A stretch of 64,000 nucleotides of DNA from CAZAMB01 sp964501365 (GTDB lineage Bacteria; Planctomycetota; Phycisphaerae; UBA1845), in the NCBI GenBank assembly GCA_964501365.1, contig CAZCST010000014.1:62001-126000 (forward strand), read 5' to 3'. The first letter of the stretch is position 1. Every line of letters begins with the position of its first letter. The notes under the pieces were generated by a model. It was not told where the DNA came from, did no database searches, and saw only the letters and a list, made by a program, of their open reading frames with translations. The translations under genes were made by a program, and so were the position numbers. Shown here one piece after another: positions 1 through 7,629 of the stretch.

Positions 1-564
1 CAACCGGGAATCGTTGGCCGGCCGATTCGTCATGCGGATGTGCGCATCGTGGACGAACACAATGGCACGTTGCCGACGGGCTCAGATGGGGAAATCATCA
101 TGCGTGGTCCGGGGCTGATGAAGGGGTATTTTCGCCAGCCGGAGGAAACCGCGAAAGTCATCGACAAGGAAGGCTGGTTTCACACCGGCGACATCGGGCG
201 TTTCGATGATCAAGGCGTTCTGGCGATCACCGGGCGGCTCAAGGAAATGCTCATCATTGGCGGAGAGAATGTCTTCCCGCGGGAAATTGAGGCCGTGCTT
301 GAGCGGCACGAAGGAGTCTTGCAGGCTGCGGTGATAGGAATTCCGGAGGGAATTCGTGGTGAAACGCCCATTGCTTTCGTGTTGCCCAAAAAGGAAACAA
401 CGATACAGGAAGACGAGTTGCGGAATTTCGCTCGTCAGCATCTGGCCGGCTTCAAGACGCCCAAGCGAGTGATCGTCCGCGAAGATTTGCCGACCGGGCC
501 GACCGGCAAGATCCTCAAGCGAAAGCTCCGCGAATATTATGAATCGCTTAATGCAAATTCATGA
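1..564 (+). CDS. AMP-dependent acyl-CoA synthetase/ligase, C-terminal part (5' end outside window)
   Basis: The reading frame is open from the first base, so this is the C-terminal third of a longer protein. It carries the hinge and C-terminal lid of the ANL superfamily: GWFHTGDIG, then the GRLKEMLIIGGENVFP stretch (core motif A8), and the PTGKILKRKLRE ending with the catalytic lysine (A10). These enzymes activate a carboxylic acid to an acyl-adenylate and then to the CoA thioester. Fatty or aromatic acids are the usual substrates for this motif style, but specificity lies in the missing N-terminal part. The next gene is 185 bases downstream and unrelated. A GTG at 40 is internal and is not a real start. 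Confidence 0.9.
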   Translation, partial: QPGIVGRPIRHADVRIVDEHNGTLPTGSDGEIIMRGPGLMKGYFRQPEETAKVIDKEGWFHTGDIGRFDDQGVLAITGRLKEMLIIGGENVFPREIEAVLERHEGVLQAAVIGIPEGIRGETPIAFVLPKKETTIQEDELRNFARQHLAGFKTPKRVIVREDLPTGPTGKILKRKLREYYESLNANS

Positions 565-748
565 TTCGGTCGCATCGTGATACGAGCTATTATTGAACCT
601 GCCCTCAGGATCGGCACAGTCGTCACGGCCATCAAAGCTTATCGACGTGCTGTCCCATCCCCATCTTAATCTTACGCTTGATTGACGATCGGTTGGTCGC
701 GGTCGAAGGCTCACCCGCGCTTGTCGTCGAAGATGGGGAGGGGGAACA

Positions 749-3253
749 GTGTTTTACGTTCATTCCGTAGCCACGCGCGCACTTCATACCGTCTACTACG
801 TTGCCATTCTATGCATGGTTTTCGCCACAGGTTGCGGTAATGACACGACACCTCTCACCGAAGGACAATCGGTGAACCCCGGAACCCTTCCGTCCGAGGT
901 GGAAAACCCCGGCGACGGCAATGAGAACCCTCCCGTAGTCCAACCGGTTGAGCCTGTCGCTCAGAATCAAGCGCCCCATGCCGACGCAGGCGCCGATCAG
1001 ACGGTCATGGAGGGTGAAACTGTGACGCTCGATGGCACCGGAAGCAGCGATCCGGACGGCGACGAGTTGTCCTATTCCTGGTCTGTTTCCGGTGAAGCGG
1101 ATGTCCTGTTGTCGGACGAACATGCGGTCGGGCCTGATTTCGTTGCACCGGATGTTTCCGCCGACACGGTACTTATATTTACGCTCCGTGCCAGTGATGG
1201 GGAATTGGATTCCGAGGATACGGTCCAAGTGCGGGTTCGCGCACAGGTCAAGGCTGCATCGGTAGGCCCCGAAGCCAACGCCGGGGCTGATCAATCCGTC
1301 GAAGCGGGAGTCGTAGTAACACTCGATGGATCAGGCAGCACAAGTGGAAACGGCAAATCACTGACGTTCGACTGGCTGCAAACAGCCGGCACTCCCGTGG
1401 TACTCAGCGACGCTACCTCCGGAGGCCCGACATTTACGGCCCCGACCGGCTCGACGGCTTCGCAGCTTGTGTTTGAATTGACCGTTATTGAGGACAGCCT
1501 GGCGGATGTGGACGAAGTAACGATTAACGTAGCCGCCTTGGTGGTCGCACCACCGCCTGCTCCTCCTTCACCGCCCACCGACCCAAATCCGCCGACCGAC
1601 AATTGCCCGAATGATCCAAATAAGACACAGCCGGGAGTTTGCGGGTGTGGCGTGGCCGACACCGACAGCGATGGGGATGGAACGGCCAACTGCGTGGACG
1701 GTTGCCCAAATCACGCAGGCAAAGTCGCACCCGGAGTATGCGGCTGCGCTGTTGCCGATACAGATTCGGATGGAGACGGGACGCCGAATTGTGTGGACGG
1801 CTGCCCCAATGATCCTGCCAAGATTACGCCTGGTTCGTGCGGCTGCGGAGTTCCGCAAACGGATTCCGATGGCGACGGCACGGCCAATTGCGTCGATGGC
1901 TGCCCGAACAACGCACCCAAGACGGCCCCAGGCGTTTGCGGCTGCGCAGTTTCCGACACGGACTCGGATGGGGATGGAACACCGAATTGTAATGATGGTT
2001 GTCCGTCGAATGCAGCGAAGATCACGCCGGGAGTCTGCGGTTGTTCGGTAGCGGACACCGACTCGGACGGCGATGGCACGCCGAACTGTATTGACGGATG
2101 TCCGAACAACGCGCCGAAAATCGCCCCGGGAGTTTGTGGATGCAGTGTGGCCGATACGGATTCCGACGGGGATGGCGTGGCCAATTGCATAGACGGCTGT
2201 CCAAGTGATGCGGCCAAGACGGCGGCGGGACAGTGTGGATGCGGCGTGGCCGACACCGACAGCGACGGCGATGGCGTGGCGAACTGCGTCGATGGATGCC
2301 CGCTGGATCCCAGCACGTCCAATCCCGCCGATTGCGGCGGCACGGTCGGAGGAGATGATCAAAGCGACTGGGACCTGGTCATGCTTCGATTCGTGAACCG
2401 CGCCCGGCTGGATCCAGCAGGCGAAGCAGCCCGACTTGGTTCAAGCGTCGTTGACTCGCGTGCGCCAGTTCCACCGCTGGCCTACGATCGTGCGAGCGGT
2501 CTTTGTTCGACCAATCACAATACCTGGATGCACCTCAACCTTGGCAATATTGCCTCCGGAACGGCGCCAGATTCTTTCACGCACTACGAGACGGTCAATG
2601 GCCAGTCGTCGGGAGCACCGGCCACCAGTACGCCGGGCTACACCGGCGCGACGCTGGGAACGCGAATGACAGCGGCGGGGATGAATTGGGGAAGTGTGGG
2701 CGAAAACATTCTCGTTTCCTATTCAAGCAACACTATTACGATCGATCTTGCGAAGATGACCTCAAATCACAAGGGTTGGTGGGAGAGCAGCGGCCACCGC
2801 AACAACATGCTCAGCACGAGCTATACATCCTTTGGGCATCATGTGGAAAGCCGGGCCTTTACTCCGCCGCGCGGCGGACTCAGCGCCCCAGTCGACAACA
2901 TCATGTTTGCGACCGAAAACTTCGCTAAACCGCTGGCAAGCCCGCGCTACTATGTGTTCGGCGTCCTCTACGAGGACATTGACGGCAATAGTGTGTGGAC
3001 GCCCAAACAAGTCGGCGATCCGACTCGCGAAGGACTCGCTGGCGTGCCGTTTACGGTTCGCGTGGCCGGAACTGCGACCGTTGTGGCAAGCGATACGACA
3101 ATGGATAACGGCGCGTTTTCCGCCAAGCTGGCCGATGGGACATACGACGTGCGGTTTACCGGTTCGAATCTGCCCGGCGGAGTGCTCACCATTGCGAACG
3201 TGGTGATTGCCGGTGTCAATGTCGATGCCGGCGATTGGGACGTGGGGCCGTGA
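749..3253 (+). CDS. Secreted lipoprotein with PKD-like domains, Ca-type Cys repeats and a CAP/SCP domain
   Basis: The GTG start follows a purine-rich GGGGAGGGGG stretch. Residues 1-29 form a hydrophobic export signal ending in ATGC, so C29 is a likely lipidated cysteine. Two Ig/PKD-like beta domains (about 72-165 and 172-262, each with a DAGADQ/NAGADQ entry motif) lead to a Pro-rich linker. Seven 33-residue repeats and one partial repeat follow (residues 286-530, consensus CGCxVxDTDSDGDGTxNC), resembling thrombospondin type 3 calcium repeats. Then comes a CAP/SCP-PR1 domain (about 540-730, with NRAR, GENI and HRNNML) and a C-terminal SdrD B-like beta domain (GVLYEDIDGNSVW). The protein is probably anchored at the cell surface. 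Bacterial CAP proteins have varied and mostly unknown roles, so no enzyme activity is claimed. Confidence 0.88.
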   Translation: MFYVHSVATRALHTVYYVAILCMVFATGCGNDTTPLTEGQSVNPGTLPSEVENPGDGNENPPVVQPVEPVAQNQAPHADAGADQTVMEGETVTLDGTGSSDPDGDELSYSWSVSGEADVLLSDEHAVGPDFVAPDVSADTVLIFTLRASDGELDSEDTVQVRVRAQVKAASVGPEANAGADQSVEAGVVVTLDGSGSTSGNGKSLTFDWLQTAGTPVVLSDATSGGPTFTAPTGSTASQLVFELTVIEDSLADVDEVTINVAALVVAPPPAPPSPPTDPNPPTDNCPNDPNKTQPGVCGCGVADTDSDGDGTANCVDGCPNHAGKVAPGVCGCAVADTDSDGDGTPNCVDGCPNDPAKITPGSCGCGVPQTDSDGDGTANCVDGCPNNAPKTAPGVCGCAVSDTDSDGDGTPNCNDGCPSNAAKITPGVCGCSVADTDSDGDGTPNCIDGCPNNAPKIAPGVCGCSVADTDSDGDGVANCIDGCPSDAAKTAAGQCGCGVADTDSDGDGVANCVDGCPLDPSTSNPADCGGTVGGDDQSDWDLVMLRFVNRARLDPAGEAARLGSSVVDSRAPVPPLAYDRASGLCSTNHNTWMHLNLGNIASGTAPDSFTHYETVNGQSSGAPATSTPGYTGATLGTRMTAAGMNWGSVGENILVSYSSNTITIDLAKMTSNHKGWWESSGHRNNMLSTSYTSFGHHVESRAFTPPRGGLSAPVDNIMFATENFAKPLASPRYYVFGVLYEDIDGNSVWTPKQVGDPTREGLAGVPFTVRVAGTATVVASDTTMDNGAFSAKLADGTYDVRFTGSNLPGGVLTIANVVIAGVNVDAGDWDVGP
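1604..2339 (+). repeat. Coding tandem repeat, 99-bp unit, seven full copies plus a partial eighth
   Basis: Seven consecutive 99-bp units run from 1604 to 2296, each starting at a TGC codon (CPN/CPS) and encoding 33 residues, followed by a truncated eighth. Units share TDSDGDG and NC-V/I/N-DG and differ mainly in the PNxxxKxxPG segment. Third-base differences between units indicate an old, selected array rather than a very recent expansion. Confidence 0.93.
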
Positions 3254-3283
3254 TGCGGCCATTTGGTAATGGAACGGCCTGTA

Positions 3284-4114
3284 CTACGCGCTTGAAATCG
3301 CCGGGGCGGCTTCCATGAGAATCGGTGTACCGCATTCGGGGCAGTTGGGAGATTCGAGACGGTATAGCGGATACCCGCATTTCTCGCAGAGGGATTCCTC
3401 GATCTCGATGGCAAACCGCAGGCTGCATTTGATACAGGCGGACCGGCCGACGGCTAATTTCTGCGTGGTATCGCAGCGGGGACAGGTGAGAGTCAATTGG
3501 AGTTCGGATGTTCGAACGGCTTCGCGGGTACGGATGGAAGAGACGCGATGGAGAATCGGCATGGCGATCGTGCCGCACACGTCGGCGATGGCGAAGATGC
3601 CGATTAACCGAAAAAGCATGTCGCCGCCACCACCTTCAGTGATGATGGCATGGCATACCAGAGCGGCAAGCAAGCCAATCGCAATGATGGTCACGCGCCT
3701 AATCCACAGATAGCTGGCGTGCAATCGTGCATAGGAAAGAAGGCAGACGTGAGGCAGGGCCACACTGAATACCCATGAGATTCCGATTACTTTATGGAAA
3801 TCTTCGTTCCGTCCCAACGATGTGAGCCCTAGGTCCTGAGACCAGATCAGCATCAGGGAGAGCAGCAATGCCGCTGCGGCAACCAAGACGCCCACCATTC
3901 CCAGCGGATGCCATCGACGTTGTTCCCACGCCATCACCCCAACCAGGCCGAGGATGGACGTAGCGCCGACCAGAGCGGTGGAGCCAAGAATCCGTCCTTC
4001 GGTTGGGCCCAGGTTGCCTTGCAGCAGGCAGTACACGCCGAGTACGCCACATGCTGCGATGGATGCCAGAAAGCTAAAGAGCAGTGTTCGCTGAGTTTGA
4101 GACTTCATCGCCAT
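3284..4114 (-). CDS. Six-TM membrane protein with two C-terminal zinc ribbons
   Basis: 276 residues. About six hydrophobic segments are visible (near 12-31, 43-62, 72-91, 112-128, 140-156, 168-187). The cytosolic tail has two four-cysteine clusters: C211/C214/C227/C230 and C243/C246/C258/C261, each a CPxC/CxKC-type zinc ribbon. I do not recognise a named family. Membrane proteins with a terminal double zinc ribbon are common hypothetical proteins in Planctomycetes. The gene lies 15 bases downstream of pcm on the same strand, so it may be the last gene of that transcription unit. Its 3' end faces the lipoprotein gene, with about 30 bases between them. Function unknown. Confidence 0.75.
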   Translation of the reverse strand: MAMKSQTQRTLLFSFLASIAACGVLGVYCLLQGNLGPTEGRILGSTALVGATSILGLVGVMAWEQRRWHPLGMVGVLVAAAALLLSLMLIWSQDLGLTSLGRNEDFHKVIGISWVFSVALPHVCLLSYARLHASYLWIRRVTIIAIGLLAALVCHAIITEGGGGDMLFRLIGIFAIADVCGTIAMPILHRVSSIRTREAVRTSELQLTLTCPRCDTTQKLAVGRSACIKCSLRFAIEIEESLCEKCGYPLYRLESPNCPECGTPILMEAAPAISSA

Positions 4115-4129
4115 CCGTGAGTTTCCTTG

Positions 4130-4819
4130 TCAGGAGGCCAAGTCGTCCGCGCGCCAACCTTCTTGTCCGATCAGCTTGACGAATCGACAGCCCAGCGTCG
4201 GAGTTTCGATGATTCGTCCGCCGGTTTTGCTGACAACAACGATGGTTTGATCGGAGGCCCCGCCGATGGGGATCACCAGCCGGCCGCCATCGAGCAATTG
4301 ATCGACGAGCACATGCGGAACATGGGTACCCGCCGCCGTCGTCATGATGCGATCGTAGGGTGCGAATTCGGGCAGGCCCATCGATCCGTCGCCTCCGCGA
4401 AGCGTCACGTTGTCAATGTGCAAGTGTGCAAGGGTCTTGCCGGCGCGATCTCTCAATTCTTCGATTCGTTCAATGCTGTAGACGTGTCGGGCCAGTTGGG
4501 CGAGTACAGCGCATTGATAACCGGACCCGGTGCCGATTTCGAGGACGCGGTGTTGCGGTTCCACTGCGAGCTGCTCGGTCATGTAGGCCACGATGAAGGG
4601 CTGGCTGATGGTCTGTCCGTGGGCCCATGCCAAGGCCCGATCGTCATAGGCGCTCTGTCTCAAGTCGGGTGAGAGGAATTCCTCGCGTGGCACGGCCATC
4701 ATGGCGTCGAGTACGCGTGAATCGCGAACCCCGCGTGCTCGAATCTGGTTCTCGACCATGTCTCGCCGCCGCAGAAAAAGGCCGGAAGCCTCAGTCGAGT
4801 TTTCGGGCATGTCATGCAC
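4130..4819 (-). CDS. pcm: Protein-L-isoaspartate O-methyltransferase
   Basis: 229 residues, normal length for the family. The SAM-binding motif I is RVLEIGTGSGYQC (about 91-103). The N-terminal substrate helices (MVENQIRARGV) and the AYDDRALAWAHGQTISQP segment are typical of PCMT. It methylates L-isoaspartyl residues formed by ageing, which starts their repair. The GTG start at 4819 overlaps the stop of the upstream gene by eight bases (GTGCATGA); an ATG at 4810 is an alternative. The tight overlap suggests translational coupling with the upstream nucleotidyltransferase-like gene. Confidence 0.95.
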   Translation of the reverse strand: MHDMPENSTEASGLFLRRRDMVENQIRARGVRDSRVLDAMMAVPREEFLSPDLRQSAYDDRALAWAHGQTISQPFIVAYMTEQLAVEPQHRVLEIGTGSGYQCAVLAQLARHVYSIERIEELRDRAGKTLAHLHIDNVTLRGGDGSMGLPEFAPYDRIMTTAAGTHVPHVLVDQLLDGGRLVIPIGGASDQTIVVVSKTGGRIIETPTLGCRFVKLIGQEGWRADDLAS

Positions 4820-5453
4820 CCTCGGAAGGTTCGGCGGCTTCCAGTTCTTTAAACAACATCAGGTACGTAGGTCGAACGTAAGGATCAACTCGATTCGCGA
4901 AGGATTCGTCAAGACAAAGAACCCGAATCAAATCCTGCACGTCAGCGAGGTCGCGGCGACGGTGGGGGGCGGTCATGCCGGATGCGAGCTTCAGGTTGAT
5001 CAAAGTCGGAAGGTCTACAACTTTGATGCCGTCCATTTCCTTCGCAACGTTTGCCGGATCGGGAAAAACAATCGTCTTGGGCTTGCCATCGCCAGGATAT
5101 TCGCCAGTCGTCAGGAATTCGACGGTTACTCCCGTTGCGGAATTGCGGAAACTTTTCGTGGCTCCCTCGAAAGAGGGCCGATACCCAAGACCGACGAGTT
5201 CGCAGCGAAACTTTTCGAGGCCTTCTGGGCTCACCAAAACGTCGACGTCCACCGTTTCGCGTGCGTATCCGTGTGCATTCAGAGCCATGGCGCCAACCAA
5301 TGCGTAGTCGATCTTTGCACGCTCAAAATCAGAAGCAAGTTGCCTGACGGTCTGGTTAACTTTGCCAGTCCCCATGTGGAATCTCTCTGACTCTTCCAGC
5401 CGTTCTGCGAAGGAACTTGTTTTTTGAAGGCTTGTTTGAAGGCGTTCGTGCAC
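4812..5453 (-). CDS. Nucleotidyltransferase-superfamily-like protein
   Basis: About 213 residues. The motif YALVGAMALNAHG followed by ETVDVDVLVS matches the GG/GS-x(n)-DxD core of minimal nucleotidyltransferases (AbiEii/DUF6036-like). The DLPTLINLKLASG and HRRRDLADVQDLI segments are also typical of that group. The start is placed at GTG 5453, because GAGGT overlaps the paaA stop codon and sits about seven bases upstream; a longer frame would run far into paaA. An internal ATG at 5375 is possible. No cognate HEPN or AbiEi partner is visible, so an antitoxin or abortive-infection role is not supported. The substrate is unknown. Confidence 0.7.
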   Translation of the reverse strand: MHERLQTSLQKTSSFAERLEESERFHMGTGKVNQTVRQLASDFERAKIDYALVGAMALNAHGYARETVDVDVLVSPEGLEKFRCELVGLGYRPSFEGATKSFRNSATGVTVEFLTTGEYPGDGKPKTIVFPDPANVAKEMDGIKVVDLPTLINLKLASGMTAPHRRRDLADVQDLIRVLCLDESFANRVDPYVRPTYLMLFKELEAAEPSEGA

Positions 5454-5460
5454 TGTTACC

Positions 5461-6450
5461 TCAGTTGCTCGGCGGCATGGGAATCGGCTGCTTTTTTGCA
5501 GCAGCATCAAGGGCCTGACGGACCCAGAGGCCGTCGACATGTGCCAGGCGTCTTGCCGCGACGCGCTCGTGCGAGACCGGCCCGCCATTGTTCACCACCT
5601 TTTTGAAGTCGGTCCAATCGGGATCGTCGTAGAGCCACGTCTCGGTGGCCTTGTCGAATCGAAGGCTTTTGTCGGGCAGCGTCAGCCCCAGATCGAAAAT
5701 CTTGGGAACGAACTGCCGCAGAAACTGCTGCCGCTGCTCGTCGTTAGTCTTAAGCTTCACCTTCCACTTCACGAGTTGAGCTGTGTGTTTGGATTCCTTG
5801 TCCGATGGGCCGTGGAACATCATGATCGGCCCCCACCAGCGATTGAGCGCTTCCTGAAGCATCTCGCGTTGCAGCTTTGATCCGCCGGCCAGCACGACGC
5901 ACATCTCATAACCGTGCTTCATGTGAAACGCTTCTTCGTAGCAGATTCGTTTAAGGGCCCGTGCGTATGGCCCATACGATCCTTCGGCCATCATCATCTG
6001 ATTGATGATCGCGGCGGCGTCGATGAGCCATGCGATGACAGCAACATCGGCCCAGGTCTCTGCCGGATAATGGAATACGTTTGAGAACTTGGAGCGACCT
6101 TCGATGAGGTCCTCAATCATTGATTCGCGGCTCGGGCCGAGAGTCTCGGCGGCGCGGTACAGCAACTGGGCATGGCCGACTTCGTCCTGAACCTTTGCAA
6201 GTAATGCAAGCTTGCGTTTGAACGTCGGCGCGAACGGAATCCATTTGCCTTCTGGCAACGCACCGCAGATTTCGCTGTTGGCGTGAACGTGGATCAAGCG
6301 GATGAGCTGTTGGCGATAATCGTCCGGCATCCAGTCGGCTGGTTCGATCTTCTCGCCACGGTTGATCCGGGCCTCAAATGCTTCCAGCTTTCGCTGGTAT
6401 TCGGTAGCCGACAAACCACCTATAGTTTTTTCAACCGCAACAACCATCAT
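5461..6450 (-). CDS. paaA: 1,2-phenylacetyl-CoA epoxidase catalytic subunit A homologue, orphan
   Basis: 329 residues, close to the usual PaaA size and alignable in memory almost end to end with E. coli PaaA: IEPxDWMPDxYR, LPEGKWIPFAPT, LAKVQDEVGHAQ, SYGPYARAL, and CYEEAFHMKHG. The two E-x2-H segments (DEVGH and EEAFH) supply diiron ligands of the ferritin-like fold. In the known pathway PaaA works with PaaB, C, D and the reductase PaaE to epoxidise phenylacetyl-CoA. None of those subunits is in this window. Instead a small ferritin-like protein and a TetR regulator lie immediately upstream on the same strand. The substrate here is therefore open. Confidence 0.88.
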   Translation of the reverse strand: MMVVAVEKTIGGLSATEYQRKLEAFEARINRGEKIEPADWMPDDYRQQLIRLIHVHANSEICGALPEGKWIPFAPTFKRKLALLAKVQDEVGHAQLLYRAAETLGPSRESMIEDLIEGRSKFSNVFHYPAETWADVAVIAWLIDAAAIINQMMMAEGSYGPYARALKRICYEEAFHMKHGYEMCVVLAGGSKLQREMLQEALNRWWGPIMMFHGPSDKESKHTAQLVKWKVKLKTNDEQRQQFLRQFVPKIFDLGLTLPDKSLRFDKATETWLYDDPDWTDFKKVVNNGGPVSHERVAARRLAHVDGLWVRQALDAAAKKQPIPMPPSN

Positions 6451-6526
6451 TCGCTCCGAATTCCAGTGTCGAATCCCGCCGGGTCATGAATCTATTCGTA
6501 CTTTGACAATCTCAAGTCAACCAAAC

Positions 6527-6940
6527 TTAGGCTAACAATCTACGCATTCTCTCCCCATGCTGGGCTTCGTCAGCGGCCTGCTCCTCCATTTTCATTTTGA
6601 GATCAGCGAGTCCGTCCTTTTCAGCCAGTGCCGCCATCTTGAGATAATGGCTCACGTCGATCTGCTCCTGTTCAATATCGTGCCGAAGCATGTCGCGGGG
6701 GTCCTTGGGCGGTGGCGACAGATCTGGAGCTAGTTTTGGAGTACCTCCGAGCATGACGATTTTCGAGGCGAGGTAGGTTGCATGGCCGACTTCGTCAGGA
6801 ACTTCCTCAGCATACATCTGACGCACAGACTCCCATGCGGCCCCCTGTATCTGGGCCGCTTGAAGCATATATCGCAGGAATGTGGAAACCTCCCGGTTGA
6901 GCGCCTGGTTCAATCCATTGATGATTTCTTGATTCGCCAT
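6527..6940 (-). CDS. Small ferritin-like (bacterioferritin/rubrerythrin-type) diiron protein
   Basis: 137 residues with a four-helix ferritin-like layout. Iron ligands are visible as the helix-1 glutamate in NREVSTFLRYMLQ, EEVPDEVGHA in helix 2, EQEQIDVSHYL in helix 3 and EEQAADEAQHGERM in helix 4. This E...ExxH...E...ExxH pattern fits a carboxylate-bridged diiron site. Members store iron, detoxify peroxide or act as small oxidases; which applies is not clear. It lies between paaA (77 bases downstream) and the TetR gene (30 bases upstream), so it probably belongs to that unit. An AAGGAGAT-type Shine-Dalgarno precedes the ATG. Confidence 0.8.
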   Translation of the reverse strand: MANQEIINGLNQALNREVSTFLRYMLQAAQIQGAAWESVRQMYAEEVPDEVGHATYLASKIVMLGGTPKLAPDLSPPPKDPRDMLRHDIEQEQIDVSHYLKMAALAEKDGLADLKMKMEEQAADEAQHGERMRRLLA

Positions 6941-6970
6941 ACTGCATCTCCTTTCGGTTATGCCTTCGGT

Positions 6971-7558
6971 TCAGCCACCAGCTCTGCGCAGGCCGTTGAA
7001 CAGCAGGTCACTTATGCGTCTTGCAATTTCCTCGGGTGTCATGGCCCCATCGGGCCGGTACCATTGATATATCCAATTGAGCGACGAAAGAATGTGCATC
7101 GTCGCAAACTTTTCATCCACGTCGCTGAAGGCTCCCTCGCGAATGGCGTCGTGCACTATCCGGCGGAACAACCTTTCATACTCGTCGCGGCGCGTCGTGA
7201 ACTGCGAGCGACGTGGCTCGCTGAGGTGTCGCCATTCCGTGGTATAAATCCCGGCAGCCGGGGCGCTCTTCGTAATTACGCCAACATGGGCTGCGATCGC
7301 GCGTTTGAGCTTTTCAACCGTTACCAGGTTCGACTCGGCGATCGGCCTGACTGATTCGAAAAATCGATCCGCAGCCCGTGTTACGATCTCCCAGAGGAGA
7401 TCTTCTTTGTTGTTGATGTGAGAATAGAGACTGCCGGCTTTAATAGCCAATAGGTCGGCAATGTCGCGGACGCTGGTGGCCTCGTAACCACGGACCGAGA
7501 ATAATCTCTCGGCGACTTCCAACACCTCGGATCGGCGATCAAAACCCAGCTCAGACAC
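6971..7558 (-). CDS. TetR/AcrR family transcriptional regulator
   Basis: 195 residues. The N-terminal HTH is clear at about 12-58: VLEVAERLFSVRGYEATSV, RDIADLLAIKAGSLYSHI, then NKEDLLWEIV. The C-terminal ligand domain has no assignable ligand. Regulators with this layout often control fatty-acid, acyl-CoA or aromatic degradation genes, which fits paaA downstream and kmo/kynU upstream; that link is inference. A 14-bp near-palindrome centred on AGCGCT lies 18-31 bases ahead of the start and could be its own operator. Confidence 0.9.
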   Translation of the reverse strand: MSELGFDRRSEVLEVAERLFSVRGYEATSVRDIADLLAIKAGSLYSHINNKEDLLWEIVTRAADRFFESVRPIAESNLVTVEKLKRAIAAHVGVITKSAPAAGIYTTEWRHLSEPRRSQFTTRRDEYERLFRRIVHDAIREGAFSDVDEKFATMHILSSLNWIYQWYRPDGAMTPEEIARRISDLLFNGLRRAGG

Positions 7559-7575
7559 GAGAATGCCTCCGCACT

Positions 7576-7589
7576 AACAAGCGCTAGTT
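7576..7589. promoter_or_regulatory. Candidate TetR operator (AACAAGCGCTAGTT)
   Basis: A 14-bp inverted repeat with a single mismatched pair, centred on AGCGCT. It lies in the short gap between kmo and the TetR gene, just upstream of the TetR start codon. Size and position suit TetR-family autoregulation. There is no direct evidence of binding. Confidence 0.35.
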
Positions 7590-7629
7590 TATCTTATGAT
7601 TATCCAAGTTCAAAATCAATACGATCCGC

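Noticed and set aside
1604..2339. Regular 99-bp repeats as a CRISPR-like array
   Set aside because: Units are contiguous, without unique spacers, keep one reading frame and encode Cys repeats. No cas gene is present.
4812..5453. Abortive-infection (AbiE) or toxin-antitoxin component
   Set aside because: Only the nucleotidyltransferase-like part is seen; no partner gene is adjacent, and pcm overlap suggests another context.
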